NCBI GenBank assembly: GCA_030295235.1
Contig: AP026140.1
Span: forward strand, 806,001-870,000
Direction of reading: 5' to 3'
DNA: 64,000 nt
Source: Fistulifera solaris
Lineage: Eukaryota > Bacillariophyta > Bacillariophyceae > Naviculales > Stauroneidaceae
In this document: one piece after another, positions 42,016 to 52,771 of the stretch
How positions within the stretch are numbered: position 1 is the first letter of the stretch
Layout: the number at the start of each line of letters is the position of its first letter
Notes under the pieces: model-generated
What the model was told of the DNA's origin: nothing
Database searches by the model: none
The model's input: only the letters and a program-made list of their open reading frames with translations
Made by a program: the position numbers and the translations under genes

Positions 42016-43783
42016 TCATGAAGTCCATTGTTTCGTAAAAAAACGAACCAGTTTCTTTTGCGCATGGTCCAGCTTTCGTCGGGCTTCTGATTGAATAACA
42101 ATCGGCGTTGCGACACTAATGATCGATAACGACGGATCTAGTGCTAGCGCTATTCCTTCTTGAACCTTGACAGCGAGTGCCGCGGAGATGAAGGAAGGGA
42201 TGACATGGACGTGATGATCCGCCGCAGCTTTGCAGATGTAAGAAATGTAGACACCCAAATTTTGCATCAGATAATTGTCCCTAGACGTTGCTTTCTCCGT
42301 AAGGTCACATATTTTTTGAATAAAACCTTCCGCGTCCACAACCCCTTGATTATAAGTGCCATCCACCAGCAGTTCCCCGGCTCGCTGGCCGTTTCGGCGA
42401 ATGAAAGCTCCCAAAACGCTCACAATTGCTTCGTGGTCGTTATCGGTATACTCGGTAGCAATGCCGGCATCGAACAGGTAAAATTTGGAACCGTCCCTCG
42501 CCACAAAAACGTTGCCCGGATGGAGATCACCTTCCATGAGTTAAGATGCGTTGCAAGTTAGCTGAGCTCGAAATGCATTCGTAGTTGTAGACGCTTATTT
42601 GACTTACCGTGCAAGAAGTTATCGACAAAGATCATTTTGCAGACGGATTGAATGGCCTTTCGACAGAGCGTATTCAAATGGATTCGATCGTCGCGGTTTT
42701 GCCGCGCATACTCCAACACGGGAATTCCATCCAGGAGCGTCTCCACGAGTACATTCTTGTCTACGGGAAACTCCGGTACTAACCCGGGAAACTCCACTTC
42801 GGGAATGTGCTCAAAGTTTTTAGCGAATTGTACCAAGTTGGCGCCTTCGACCCGAAGGTCCAGTTGTTTCTTGAGCAACCGCGCAAACTCTTCCACTAAG
42901 GCCCCCCAATCCAGCCACGATGGGCCTTCCATGACCTGTCGCATATAAGCGGCGAACCGCAACAAATCTAGATCGGCATCAATGGTTTCTTCAACTGTCG
43001 GATGAAGTACTTTGACGGCAACGTGTCGTTCTTCCGCACCATTTCTTGACAGAATCGTACCACGGTAGACTTGTCCGATGCAACCACTCCCCAAGATTTC
43101 CCCCAATTGAATTCGTTCTTCCCAATTATCTCCATAAGCCTCTTTCATCAGCTGCTCCGTATGCTTCCACGAGTGCGGTGTGGTATGGTCTTGCAATCGG
43201 GAAAAGACTGCACAAAAGTCGTGCCCAAACAGATCTGGACGTGAACCCGCCCACTGCATCAATTTGATGACGACGGCACCACTACGCTCGGCACATTTGA
43301 GGCAGGTCTCAAAATAAAAGCGACGTGTTTTCATTTTCCATTCGGATTGTGGTTGTTTCGGTTCTTTGGCCCAAAGTAATATGTCTTGCGCATCTTGATG
43401 CTTCAAATTTTCTGGACTTTCTTGCGCCATCAAAAGATGGGATACAGTAGAGCGACGGGCGCCAGAGAAAACGTCAAACCGAACAATCGCAACAAAACAC
43501 GAAAGGTTCGTCGTATCTTATCGAATATTCTCCGCATTCGAGATTGGGGTTCCTTTACCACCATCATGGCTCGGGGAACCTCTGAATACGAGGCAACAGG
43601 AAGCGTACTTTCGCACACGGCAGGCGACGAAATCCACGACAGTGTTGCGGTTCCCACTAAATATCCGGTCGCTTGTAGAAGAGGACGAATTTGTCGTTGG
43701 GGAACGGCTCGGAAGGAAATCGTGGAACGTTTTTGCGTGAAAAGGCGGTCGGCCTTCATCAATGAGCGAGAAAGCGCCGACAT
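42016..43783 (-). CDS. ABC1/UbiB atypical kinase, ADCK2 type (one intron, one frameshift)
   Basis: Exons 43783-42608 and 42530-42016 with a 77-base GT-AG intron (42531-42607); 563 residues once one missing base in the A run at 43432-43435 is restored. The family controls coenzyme Q and lipid metabolism in mitochondria and plastids. Motifs: IKLMQWAGSRPDLF (KxGQ, with Met for Gly), LGSGCIGQVYRG instead of the Ala-rich loop, as in ADCK2, VAVKVLHP, the catalytic HGDLHPGNVF made by splicing, and LFDAGIATE. The Arg/Ser-rich N-terminus with a hydrophobic patch fits a mitochondrial leader and membrane anchor. Kinase-active residues are kept. Confidence 0.88.
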
Positions 43784-44235
43784 TATCTCGTTACAACCGA
43801 TTGCTCGATTCTTAATTAAGCAAAGAGAGTTGTTTTAGCCTTGCATTTCCATGCTTTGGATTTCAGAGCCCGATGGATGCTTTGAAAGACAGCAAGTGAA
43901 TGGCTTATGAATCCGAATCTTCGAAGTTCGATCGTTCGACTTCAAAGCTGTATCGCACGTACAAAATCTACGGTTAACTAAGTATAAAACTTGCTTGTTA
44001 CAGATGAGTTTTCGATCAGTGTGCCTGCTCAATGAACGGTACCCAGATTTGCTATGCAACATGTCGTAGCAGTACTAGATGTCAACAAGAACCATAAGGA
44101 ACGATCTCTTCTTCGCAAAACTTCCCTCCGTGAGCCTCTTTGTTTTCATTGCGCGTATCTTTCTTGTGCCAAGTGGTTCGCAGTTTTCGAAACAGCCGCC
44201 ATTTTACTAGCCTTACAGCAACAAACAAGCATACC
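43784..44235. other. Intergenic, divergent promoter region
   Basis: Between the divergent ABC1 kinase and VOC genes. No gene seen; the frame just upstream of 44236 lacks an ATG. Confidence 0.5.
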
Positions 44236-44715
44236 ATGAGTATTGTTTCTCATCTATCGGTCGGTGCCACCACCGAATCCCTTCCTCTCATGATCGACTT
44301 TTACGATGCCATTATGAAAGAACTCGGAGCAAAGCGTAAAATGGTAATTGGGTCCGACATGAAGGACATTGATCTTCAGACATTCCCCAGTATCAACGAC
44401 AAGGGGGGAATGCAATATCCTGCTGTTGCGTACGGGAAATGCTATCCCGAATTCTGGGTCCAGTTGCCCGAAAACCAACAGGAAGCGACGCCCGGCAATG
44501 GCTATCACGTCGCCTTTCAATGCAAGTCGCCAGCTCAAGTCCAACGTGTCTACGAAACAGCCCTGCAGCATGGTGCCACCGACAATGGGAAACCGGGACC
44601 TCGTCCCCATTACAGTGACAAGTATTACGGAGCCTTCTTCATCGATCCGTGTGGCAACAAATTAGAAGCCGTGTTCTTTGACATGGGGATCTACAATCAC
44701 TGCGTTGTCTTGTAA
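44236..44715 (+). CDS. VOC (glyoxalase/bleomycin-resistance) superfamily protein
   Basis: 159 residues from ATG 44236. The fold's two beta-alpha-beta modules are visible: IVSHLSVGATTESLPLMIDFYD at the start, where a His can bind metal, and YYGAFFIDPCGNKLEAVFFD at the end with a conserved Glu. Single-domain VOC proteins act on small molecules as isomerases, dioxygenases or binding proteins; this one's substrate is not predictable. An in-frame leader upstream has no ATG, so cytosolic location is likely. Frame intact. Confidence 0.85.
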   Translation: MSIVSHLSVGATTESLPLMIDFYDAIMKELGAKRKMVIGSDMKDIDLQTFPSINDKGGMQYPAVAYGKCYPEFWVQLPENQQEATPGNGYHVAFQCKSPAQVQRVYETALQHGATDNGKPGPRPHYSDKYYGAFFIDPCGNKLEAVFFDMGIYNHCVVL

Positions 44716-44821
44716 GGGGATAAGAGCGACTTTTGCATGTATGCAACGTTCATTATATAATAGTTTTTAGTAATGCGTTGAGTTAAGTTATTGATTGTTG
44801 CAACTTTGTACATCAATGCTT

Positions 44822-45967
44822 TCACGCTAATTGAACTTCCTTGACTTTGGCCGTGATAGCCGCTTCCAACTTTTCCGTTTCGGCGATGAACGCACGAATG
44901 CCTTCCGCCAACTTGTCAGTACCACAGCCATCCATATTCAGTCGATAACGAAATTCTTGTTCTGTCATTTTGCCATCCGCCACCAAAGGCACATTTTGTG
45001 TTTGTGCGGGGTCCAACACGCGCACCACCGGTTCTTGCGACAATGCCAATTTCTCCAACAACGGTGCCGGAATCGTCATGCGATCCGTTCCCGCCAAAGC
45101 CAGGATCTCATCTAGTTCAAAACCGACTCCCCGAGAGGGTCTCCAACTGGCGGGCATACAAATGGTATCATGTCCGTGGCATTTGAAATATTTGTACATT
45201 TCCTTACAGGCGACAACACCTTCATCTTGTTCCGGTGCCACACCTTCCGTCCGACCCTGTTTCATTTTGTGCCAGTCCAAGATACGACCCGGAAATGGAG
45301 ATATTAAATGAGCGCCGTATTGGGCACACGCAATGGCTTGCACGACGGAAAAAATCAGAGTTAAGTTGCACTGAATGCCCTCTGCTTCCAAATCGGACGC
45401 GGCCAGAATCCCTTCCCACGTGGCCGCAAGTTTAATCAAAACGCGTTCTTTCGGTACGCCCAATTCTTCGTACATGGCAATGATCCGTTTCCCACGAGCG
45501 ACAGAAGCTTCTCGTTGAAACGAGAGTCGAGGATCGACTTCGGTGGAAATATAACCCGGAACAATATCCGCAATGGCTTTGCCCAAATTGACAGCCAATC
45601 GATCCATAGCTAGGGAAACCACGTCTGCTTTCGAATCAGCGTGACTCACAGCGTACCGGACGGCTTGGTCGACCATTTCCGCGTAGACCGGATCTCCCGA
45701 CAAACCCGCTTGAGAGACAAAGAGAGGATTGGTGGTAGCATCGGTAATATATCCTGTAGCGGCATAGTCTCGAATGACTTTCAAGTCACCACTGTCAATC
45801 GATAATGTCGTCATGGAAGCCAATCGCGCCAATTGCGACGTTTCCGATACCTGCATCATCCAGACTGCCGATGAAAAACGAGATGATGTTTCGTGATGTA
45901 CCACGAACGACTGTACCGACAAGACGAGAAGAGACAGTCGAATCGCAAGTGCAGAAACAAATCTCAT
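44822..45967 (-). CDS. TAL: Transaldolase, plastid-targeted
   Basis: 381 residues, one exon. Transaldolase moves a dihydroxyacetone unit between sugar phosphates in the pentose phosphate pathway. Motifs are ATTNPLFVSQAG, the Schiff-base lysine segment RVLIKLAATWEG, GIQCNLTLIFS and SPFPGRILDW. The leader is a hydrophobic signal ending SVQSFVVHHE with F at the plastid cleavage point. The conserved cysteine-containing MPASWR segment is present. Frame intact. Head-to-head with the DUF3493 plastid gene. Confidence 0.93.
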   Translation of the reverse strand: MRFVSALAIRLSLLVLSVQSFVVHHETSSRFSSAVWMMQVSETSQLARLASMTTLSIDSGDLKVIRDYAATGYITDATTNPLFVSQAGLSGDPVYAEMVDQAVRYAVSHADSKADVVSLAMDRLAVNLGKAIADIVPGYISTEVDPRLSFQREASVARGKRIIAMYEELGVPKERVLIKLAATWEGILAASDLEAEGIQCNLTLIFSVVQAIACAQYGAHLISPFPGRILDWHKMKQGRTEGVAPEQDEGVVACKEMYKYFKCHGHDTICMPASWRPSRGVGFELDEILALAGTDRMTIPAPLLEKLALSQEPVVRVLDPAQTQNVPLVADGKMTEQEFRYRLNMDGCGTDKLAEGIRAFIAETEKLEAAITAKVKEVQLA

Positions 45968-46299
45968 GGTGAGAAGGGACTCGTTCTGTTAATAGGAATA
46001 TGATTACAGAAAGCCAAACCAAATAACAACAATAATAACAACAAAAATCGTTTTGTCGTCTTTTCTCACAATCGTCATCCGCGAACGTCTGTTCGTGTCC
46101 GTTATCTCCGGGTCTCCACTGACGTCATCTTGCACGTAAATCCGAAAGCACACATGCACGCGAAAAAGCGAGAGGATACCTGGTTTACTAATGATTCATT
46201 CACGTTCAACAACCGAAAGGATCTTGTTCGACTGTCTCGAAACAGTTCTCCCATCTTCTGATTTTATTCCATCTATTCATATTTAGCTATCAACAACTC
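45968..46299. promoter_or_regulatory. Shared promoter region of two plastid-protein genes
   Basis: 332 bases between divergent ATGs of transaldolase and the DUF3493 protein. Includes an AAC/AAT-rich stretch and a TGACGTCA-type CRE/ATF palindrome-like site near 46120 (CTGACGTCATC). Function inferred from position only. Confidence 0.45.
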
Positions 46300-47371
46300 A
46301 TGAGAACGTTGAGCAATTCTCTTGCTGTCCTGTTGCTCGCGTTGCTGGCGGTGCACTCATCGGCATTTGCTCCTCGCGTCACCGATCCGACGATTCGAAG
46401 TCTGAGTCAACAACAACAACAGTTATCTCCTTTAACATTGTATAATCAACCCAAGAAAAAACCGTACGATGAAAAATTAAGAAAGAAGTTACTCTCGGAA
46501 AGTATTGCACCGTGGCGAACGATTCGATTGTTCTTGTACGGATCGTTGGGGAGTGGAGCGGCAGTGGGGGTTTTATTCAATTGACGGGATTGTTGGCCGC
46601 ACTTTCGAAGGGTCAAACGGATATAGACATGAATACGGAGGTAAATATGTGTATAATGTATGAGATTATCTCGTTCGGTGACTCACTCAATAGAATTTCT
46701 TCCGACAGTATTTGAATCTCGGCATTGACTTTGGCGCAGTCGCGTTGTTTGCCTTTTTATTCAAATGGGATATTGATAAACAAGGCGAATTGAGTGAAAA
46801 AGTTGAACAAAAATTGGAACTCAAAAAATTACAAAAAGAAGTTTCGAAAGGGATGCGCGAACGGGAACAGCTCCTGGGGACGTTGCAGCTCCAAGTCCAA
46901 ATTTCGGCGAATGGCGACGTCCGACAAGCCAGTGTCCGAGAATTGCAAGCCGGAGCGCGTCAGCATGTCATTCTCGTGGCGGGTCCGAAAAAGGCTTGCA
47001 AAGATGCTTTGGTGGGAGCCAATTTGTTAAAGATGGATTTTGCCATGAGCAATGTACTCGTGGTGCCGTACGAGACCGATGTCGATGTGGCCGAGTTGCA
47101 ATCTCGACCGGATGGCAGTGGCTTTGGAGGTGATTCGACTTTGCCGATTTACGAGAGACAACCGTACGTGGCACGACCCACGGGGGACGGCTGGGATGAG
47201 TATGTCGCGGCGGAAATGGCGGATGCCGTGCAACAAAATGGAGAGAAAGCACGCGAAGAAGGCATTGCCGTGGTAGTGGCGAGCAATGGAAAAGTCGTTC
47301 GACGTGGTGTTGGAAAAGTACCGTGGCGTCAAATGGTGGAAGAACTGGACGAATCGGTCAAACCCAAATAG
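46300..47371 (+). CDS. DUF3493 / LPA1-like plastid membrane protein (one intron, one frameshift)
   Basis: Exons 46300-46640 and 46709-47371 with a 68-base GT-AG intron. The leader VHSSAFAPRV is a textbook diatom plastid signal. DUF3493 follows: SIAPWRTIRLFLYGSLGSGA, a hydrophobic pair and NLGIDFGAVALFAFLFKWD. In land plants the domain occurs in LOW PSII ACCUMULATION proteins, so help in photosystem II assembly is possible. The soluble tail (residues 150-330) has strands such as GVVVASNGKVVRRG-like repeats and is of unknown role. One G is missing from the run 46566-46570; correcting it joins the exons in phase. 334 residues. Confidence 0.82.
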
Positions 47372-48345
47372 CTAGAACTTTTAGTAGAATATATGTGAAG
47401 AAGCGAAGCAGTATTGTCGCGTCAGAAATGCTAGCCGTGTTGATTTTATTTGTTGACGCTGTGATTTGAAGCGATTATTGTTTTGTTCTGAAACAGCGGC
47501 TGCATGACTGGCACACGCAGAGTTCTATCGCTGACAGGGCAACCTCTCACACCTCCTAAATATAGAAGTCCGTGTTGGTGAGAGCAATCGAAAGACAAGT
47601 AATGAATGTGCATCCATCTCACAGAGAAAAAAGAGCGGGTAAAAAATAAAGCTCTCTGATACATTTCGAGTGAAACATTGGACTTTAGATCACAAAACAG
47701 TGCATTGACTGCACTCTCGTGCAAACTACTTTACTTTAGCGCTGGTTGGAAAACTTTCTTCCCACTGAATTTGGGAGAAGGCCTAGTAATAGCGCCATAC
47801 AAAAGAGAGGTTCAAAAGATTTGAATCAAACGTACCCGCTTTTGACGACGAAGCTAGTACTCTTTCTTTAGGCAGAATATCTCGCCGAAAGAGCTTCCAA
47901 CTACCCGCGCTTCAGTTCGCGCTCAAAGAGAGCCATTTACCGCGCCGACATAGCAAGCTGCTATAGACCGCCAGCGCAAGCTATGACTGCATTTTCTAAT
48001 TTGGACGATCGATTGTTCAAAAGCATAGCAGCCACGAAAATTATAAGAAAAAAAAAACGAAACCAAGAGGCTTATTGTCTGTCTTCGACCGCCTAGCCGG
48101 GTTCCCTTCTTATAATAAGCGCAGATCTAAGGTTCTAGCTAGCTACCGGCTCACAGAATTGTCAGCTCTTGCATAAATTCACCCCCCTCTAAGGCAAGTT
48201 CATTAAATGCTATTCAAACATACGTCTATGCCGCGCTGAAATAGAATTGATTTCCATGGTTATCTAGAAGAAACCGTATAAGACTATCCGAAAAATTGAA
48301 CCAAAGGTAAGATCCTGGGTAATGCATTTGCGAGATGATACGCAA
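47372..48345. other. Intergenic
   Basis: 974 bases between two convergent genes. One weak stem (CTCTCAC/GTGAGAG, near 47550-47585) and A/T runs; no RNA family recognised. Confidence 0.5.
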
Positions 48346-49551
48346 CTACTTACAAAGAATAAATGTCTCGTAACCGACCACCATCAAATGCCAGCGTAAA
48401 TCCAGACTCGCCGAAACTGCAGCGGGCTGAAAGATTCGTAGGACGAATAGGAGCAGGCCGTCGGCGAATGCCTGAGCCTTCCAAATCATTTTGCATTTGA
48501 TAGTGCCACTACCGTCACTACCGTATCGAATCCACACCGCCGTCGTGAACTTGTATAGGCAAAGAATGAGCAAATGAAGAGCTGCAAATTGGGACATGAA
48601 TTTATCACCAATATATAGTGGTGCTTGCAGACCTTGGTCGAAATCTTCCGGACTGCCCGGGGGAGGCGAATGTAGGAAAGCGTTGGTCCATTCCAAATAA
48701 ATATCGTCTCGGGGAATGAAACTTAGAACGAAACCCGGCAAAAAGAGATCACGTAGAGCGATGACAGCAACAGCGGTTGTTGAGATAAGAATCGTTCGAG
48801 AAACAATGTTGCTGGTCCATGAGTTTGGCGTTTTTCCTTCGGGCATGGCGACAGCGTGACCTTTCCGAATCGATTTGGAAAACAGTAAATATGCAGCGAT
48901 CGTGATACTCTCCAAGCCAAGTAGTGCGAGAAAAACCCGAGGCAACTCCGTCGCTCCGTTGGATGACAAAACATTCCAGTACACGGCATAAAATAGCCCA
49001 ATGGCAACATTTCCCACCAACGACACCATGAGTAACGGACGAAAATGACCACAGACCCACTGGGCCCCCGGGGGATGCAACAACAGCGGAATCAACTTTT
49101 GCAAATGAACGCCAACGGCCGCTGCGCCGGCCACTTTCCGTACAAAAAAGCCTCCCATATTGTTTTGATCGGTCGAAATTTTCATGACCGCACTAAATCC
49201 TCCTTGTGTAGATCTCCAACCTCGGGAATCATTGTACCAGTCGGTGGATTTGGTGAAGATCTGTGTGTGCGACGATGATGAGATCACAACGAGGCGGTTT
49301 TTTTTGTCAGAGAATGAGCACCAGCGAAAACGTCACTTACCAGCATAGCTTCATCCCAAGAACCACCGATATTCCTTCCCGTGGTTAAAAAAGTCTCTTA
49401 AGGCAAACACTAATAGTCCCAATGAGCAAATCAGTACGATTAAACACAAGGGAAGTGGGGGAAGATGATCGGATATGATCACGGTCGAGTCAGAATCACT
49501 ATTCACGGCAGGTTCCGCAGCTTTCTTCGATTCCTGTGTTGTAGCTCCCAT
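48346..49551 (-). CDS. Multi-pass membrane protein of unknown function (one intron)
   Basis: Exon 49551-49341, an 80-base GT-AG intron (49261-49340), then exon 49260-48346; about 374 residues. Exon 1 has a hydrophobic segment (LPLCLIVLICSLGLLVFAL) and ends FNHGKEYRW, after which one extra base near 49361 shifts the frame away from the splice phase. Exon 2 carries five or six membrane segments, for example FRPLLMVSLVGNVAIGLF, VFLALLGLESITIAAYLLF and LLILCLYKFTTAVWI. No transport signature or family is recognised. The intron and the frameshift together rest on phase matching only. Confidence 0.6.
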
Positions 49552-49668
49552 GGTCTTCTTTCGATACTGAGTCTGAAGGAATCTTGTGAAGTAACAAAAC
49601 AGAAAAATACTTCGGGTTTATGTTATTGATCGATCTATCAGTCGATCGGGTATCATTGCGTATGGCTG

Positions 49669-50201
49669 TCATTTTTTTCGAGCAATCAAATCACGTAATA
49701 TCCGGGTCTTGTCATTGTGCCATTCACGAGTCGTCAACTCAGTCCACAGTGTCCAGCCAGCTTTCATTCCACTGTTAGCGCGATAGACAGCGAACGGTTG
49801 ATGTTGTTCCAGCCGGCGAACGGAACACCGCCGTCTACACTGTGGAATTTCAGTAGAATCACTTCCGGCCAATGGAAGCCCTTCGTAATCCGTTTCACCG
49901 TTTAGAGAAAGGAATGGATGATGTCATTATCCCGTTTCTGAAACGACCACAATAACGTGCTATAGAACGCAGCTGATTAGTTTTTCAAAGTACAACGTGT
50001 CATGTTTCACTTACACTCCAAAGGATAGTTCCACAAACCAATGTGGCCACGTGGTCGATCGGCGGAGTTTGCTGGTCCACCGCAGTAGCTTTTCTACGGG
50101 ACTTCACGTTGGGCCAAGAACTCGTTGATTCATTCCTTCGTCACCACGGGAAAATACACGGCGGTTTCAAAATGCAAGAAGTGCAAATTCGCAAGCTGCA
50201 T
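49669..50201 (-). CDS. Hypothetical small protein, probable intron and frameshifts
   Basis: The 3' part is a clear frame ending at 49669 (MKAGWTLWTELTTREWH, RILRDLIARKK) and extends upstream through SLNGETDYEGLPLAGSD. A probable intron (GTAAGT near 50025, TTTCAG near 49938) joins it to a first exon starting at ATG 50201 (HFETAVYFPVVTKE). One base appears missing near 50125 and another near 49905. No family recognised. The model is tentative, but codon use and phase support a minus-strand gene diverging from the bHLH-PAS gene 139 bases away. Confidence 0.4.
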
Positions 50202-50340
50202 GCTCCCATTGGGCTGCTGCTTTCTCGGAGGCTGAAAGTAGCAACAGCAAACCATCTTCTCTCTATTCCTCTTTTTCTCATAAATAATTCGACACGAATA
50301 ATCACCATCCTAGTCAACAACAAAACAACAACAAAAAACC

Positions 50341-51897
50341 ATGACAAAAACACCCACGGAAGAAGCGCACAATGAAGAAGGAGTTCGGATTCCTCCCAAT
50401 CTCATGAAGTCACTCCGGCGGAGTAAGGAAAGCATGGGCAGTGGGAGTTCCAGCGGTGGGAACAATTCGGAGGATTCAGCTCTTGTTAGTATAGGGAATC
50501 CGTTTGGTCTAAACTTTGATAGCGACAGCAATCATGCGGGACAAAACAGTGAGCAAAACAGTGAAGACGATGGGGAGACAAGGAACCGCCCGCCGGAGAC
50601 GTGTCGTCGAAACCTTCATCTCTCAAGCCTCCCCCCTTCCACGAGTCTCGTAGCGGAAGCCGCGAGTCTCAAAGCCATGGCGGCTTCGTCGTATCCGAGC
50701 ACCGAAACGGCCCGAGACGCCAACAATGAGCTCAAACGCAAAGCGCCCTCGGACGATGAAAGTGATGGCTACGATTCGGATGAAGAGCAAGGGGGCGTCA
50801 AGGCCAGCACTTCCTGTGCGAGCAGTGAAGGGAGTCGCAAAAGGGCAAAAAAGGGAAAGGCGACAATAAGCGGAAAGAACGCAATGCGCGGGAAAAGGAA
50901 CGCAGTTTTCGGATCGCGAAAAAAATCAACGAGCTTCGTGAATTATTGTCAACCGGAGGAGTCATTGTTCCAAAAGGAACAAAGAGTTCCGTGTTAACAG
51001 AAGCCGCTAGCTACATTCGTACCCTGCAGCAACATCAATATCGAGCCGAGATGTACGTGTTGGAATATTGTGTCTTGTGTAGTTTCCTTCCTTGTGTTCC
51101 GCTTCTCTCACGGTTTGTAATTCTCTACAGTGACCGACAACAATTAATTCAACAGATGCAGATGATTGGTGGTGGGGCCCACGGGCCCCAAGCCGCCGCA
51201 GCGATTCGCCAATTGGCCGCACAAAACGGTGTCTGGTCGTTGGGAAATTTCGGTGGAGTTCCCCCGAAGCCAGCGCCAGCAATGTACCCCACGGAGCCCA
51301 AGAGCTCCGATGCAGGTTTCCTCCAAGCGAATCAGCTGGAACCTTTGGATTATCGATTCTTTTCAATTCTTGTGGAATTGGAATGGTAAGTCTTATTTTC
51401 TTTGGCTAGAATTAGACACAAATGACGTGTCGCTAAACGTTGTCGAATGTTTCATACAGGCTATTGCTTCGATGGGTGGAGCTTTCATCGACTGCAACCA
51501 ACTCTTTACACAATTGACCGAATACACGAAGCAAGATCTTAGCTCTTTGACAATTTTCAACCTCACCGCCCGTCAGGACTTGCAAAAAGCATTTGATCAA
51601 ATAAGTCTGCTGATTTCGCCGCCCATGAAATCGTCGAAAGATTCTCCACCAACCAATGTGGTCGTGAGAGGATCCTTCAAGAATCGACCGGATCTCGGAC
51701 TCAGTGTATCTTTAGTAAAAGGTGACGATGGAATTGCGAAATGTTTTTGCGTCACTTTGATCAAGAACCCAACCACGCCGCACGAGTCCAACCCGGTTCC
51801 TGTTTCGTTTGAAGCGGTGCAAGCTCCCATTCTGCAAGCACCACCCAAAGATGGATCCTTAGGTCTAAATGGCGCACCTGCATTCACTTCGGGATAA
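50341..51897 (+). CDS. bHLH-PAS transcription factor (two introns, two frameshifts)
   Basis: Exons 50341-51052, 51131-51385 and 51460-51897 with GT-AG introns of 78 and 74 bases; 468 residues after restoring one base in the A6/G3 run near 50847-50855 and one in the T run 51360-51363. Order: acidic Ser-rich N-terminus; basic-helix-loop-helix at about 175-232 (RKERNAREKERSFRIAKKIN, loop, TKSSVLTEAASYIRTLQ); PAS domain at about 310-370 (CGIGMAIASMGGAFIDCN, TEYTKQDL, IFNLTARQDLQKAF). The basic region has E and R at DNA-reading positions for an E-box. bHLH-PAS factors occur in diatoms, including the diel regulator RITMO1; similarity to that group is an inference. Confidence 0.85.
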
Positions 51898-51984
51898 AAG
51901 CTATATTGTATTGTATGGTCGATGCGAGAACAAATATACATGATTTTTAAGGCCGCGTAGACGAATAACTGACTATGTTATAAA

Positions 51985-52314
51985 CTATATTCTATCCTCC
52001 ATTTCAAATTTCGACGGATTCATTCCAATGTGCATCATGAGTTGATCCAGTTTGTCATTAACTGCCAGACTCCGTTCGTTGATTTGCTCCGCGAGAATTG
52101 CTTGTGCCGCATCTCCTCGATCCTGGATTCGCTCTTTCATGCATTGCACCAACCAATCGGCCTTCTCATCATCACATCCCCAACCCGTCATGATCGTCCC
52201 TAAATTGGAATCAAAACACACGAAACAACAGCATGTATTCTTTTCCACCGTTCCCATTTCTCCGTACGGACGAATCGAAACTCGAGATCCGCAGAGGGTT
52301 CGGTCCCTGCGCAT
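51985..52314 (-). CDS. Small conserved-looking cysteine protein
   Basis: 109 residues from ATG 52314; open frame continues upstream without ATG, so a short first exon is possible. The core has NTCCCFVCFDSNLG, then GWGCDDEK and a helical tail (RIQDRGDAAQAILAEQINER, KLDQLMMHIG). The triple-Cys CCCF pattern suggests palmitoylation or metal binding. No named family. Frame intact; converges on the bHLH-PAS gene. Confidence 0.6.
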   Translation of the reverse strand: MRRDRTLCGSRVSIRPYGEMGTVEKNTCCCFVCFDSNLGTIMTGWGCDDEKADWLVQCMKERIQDRGDAAQAILAEQINERSLAVNDKLDQLMMHIGMNPSKFEMEDRI

Positions 52315-52771
52315 CGCTTCTTCCGCGTCCAAAATTAATGCTGCGGTAACATGATGAGCTTTTGGAATCAGATTCGAATCAGAAGGAAAATACTACTACG
52401 TACTGGTTTGCAAGGGACAAAAACCGCAGTGAACGAAAGGGCACGACAACACCCAACAACAAAGATGAATGGATGCATCAAATTCCTTTTTCTCCAAAGG
52501 GATTTTATCACTCCCTCTGGACATCTGGCTTTCTAAAACAGCAGCGGAAATGAGTTCTCAATAGGTTTGAAAAGATAATAGAAATGATTATTCATAGATC
52601 TTGTCTATGAATGAATTATTAGCGCGTCGCAATAATATTTTTTCTTGTCGAATTCGTGACTGAAATGCACAGCTGGATCACTTATCACGAATTAAGGGGA
52701 TTTCCCTTCTGCTAAGTTGTCTAAAAGTAACAAGGAAATAGCTTATTATATAAATTTCGGTTTCAACCCTT
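52315..52771. other. Intergenic
   Basis: Between two minus-strand genes. AT-rich; includes an imperfect palindrome around 52594-52612 (ATTCATAGA...TCTATGAAT). No gene seen. Confidence 0.45.
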
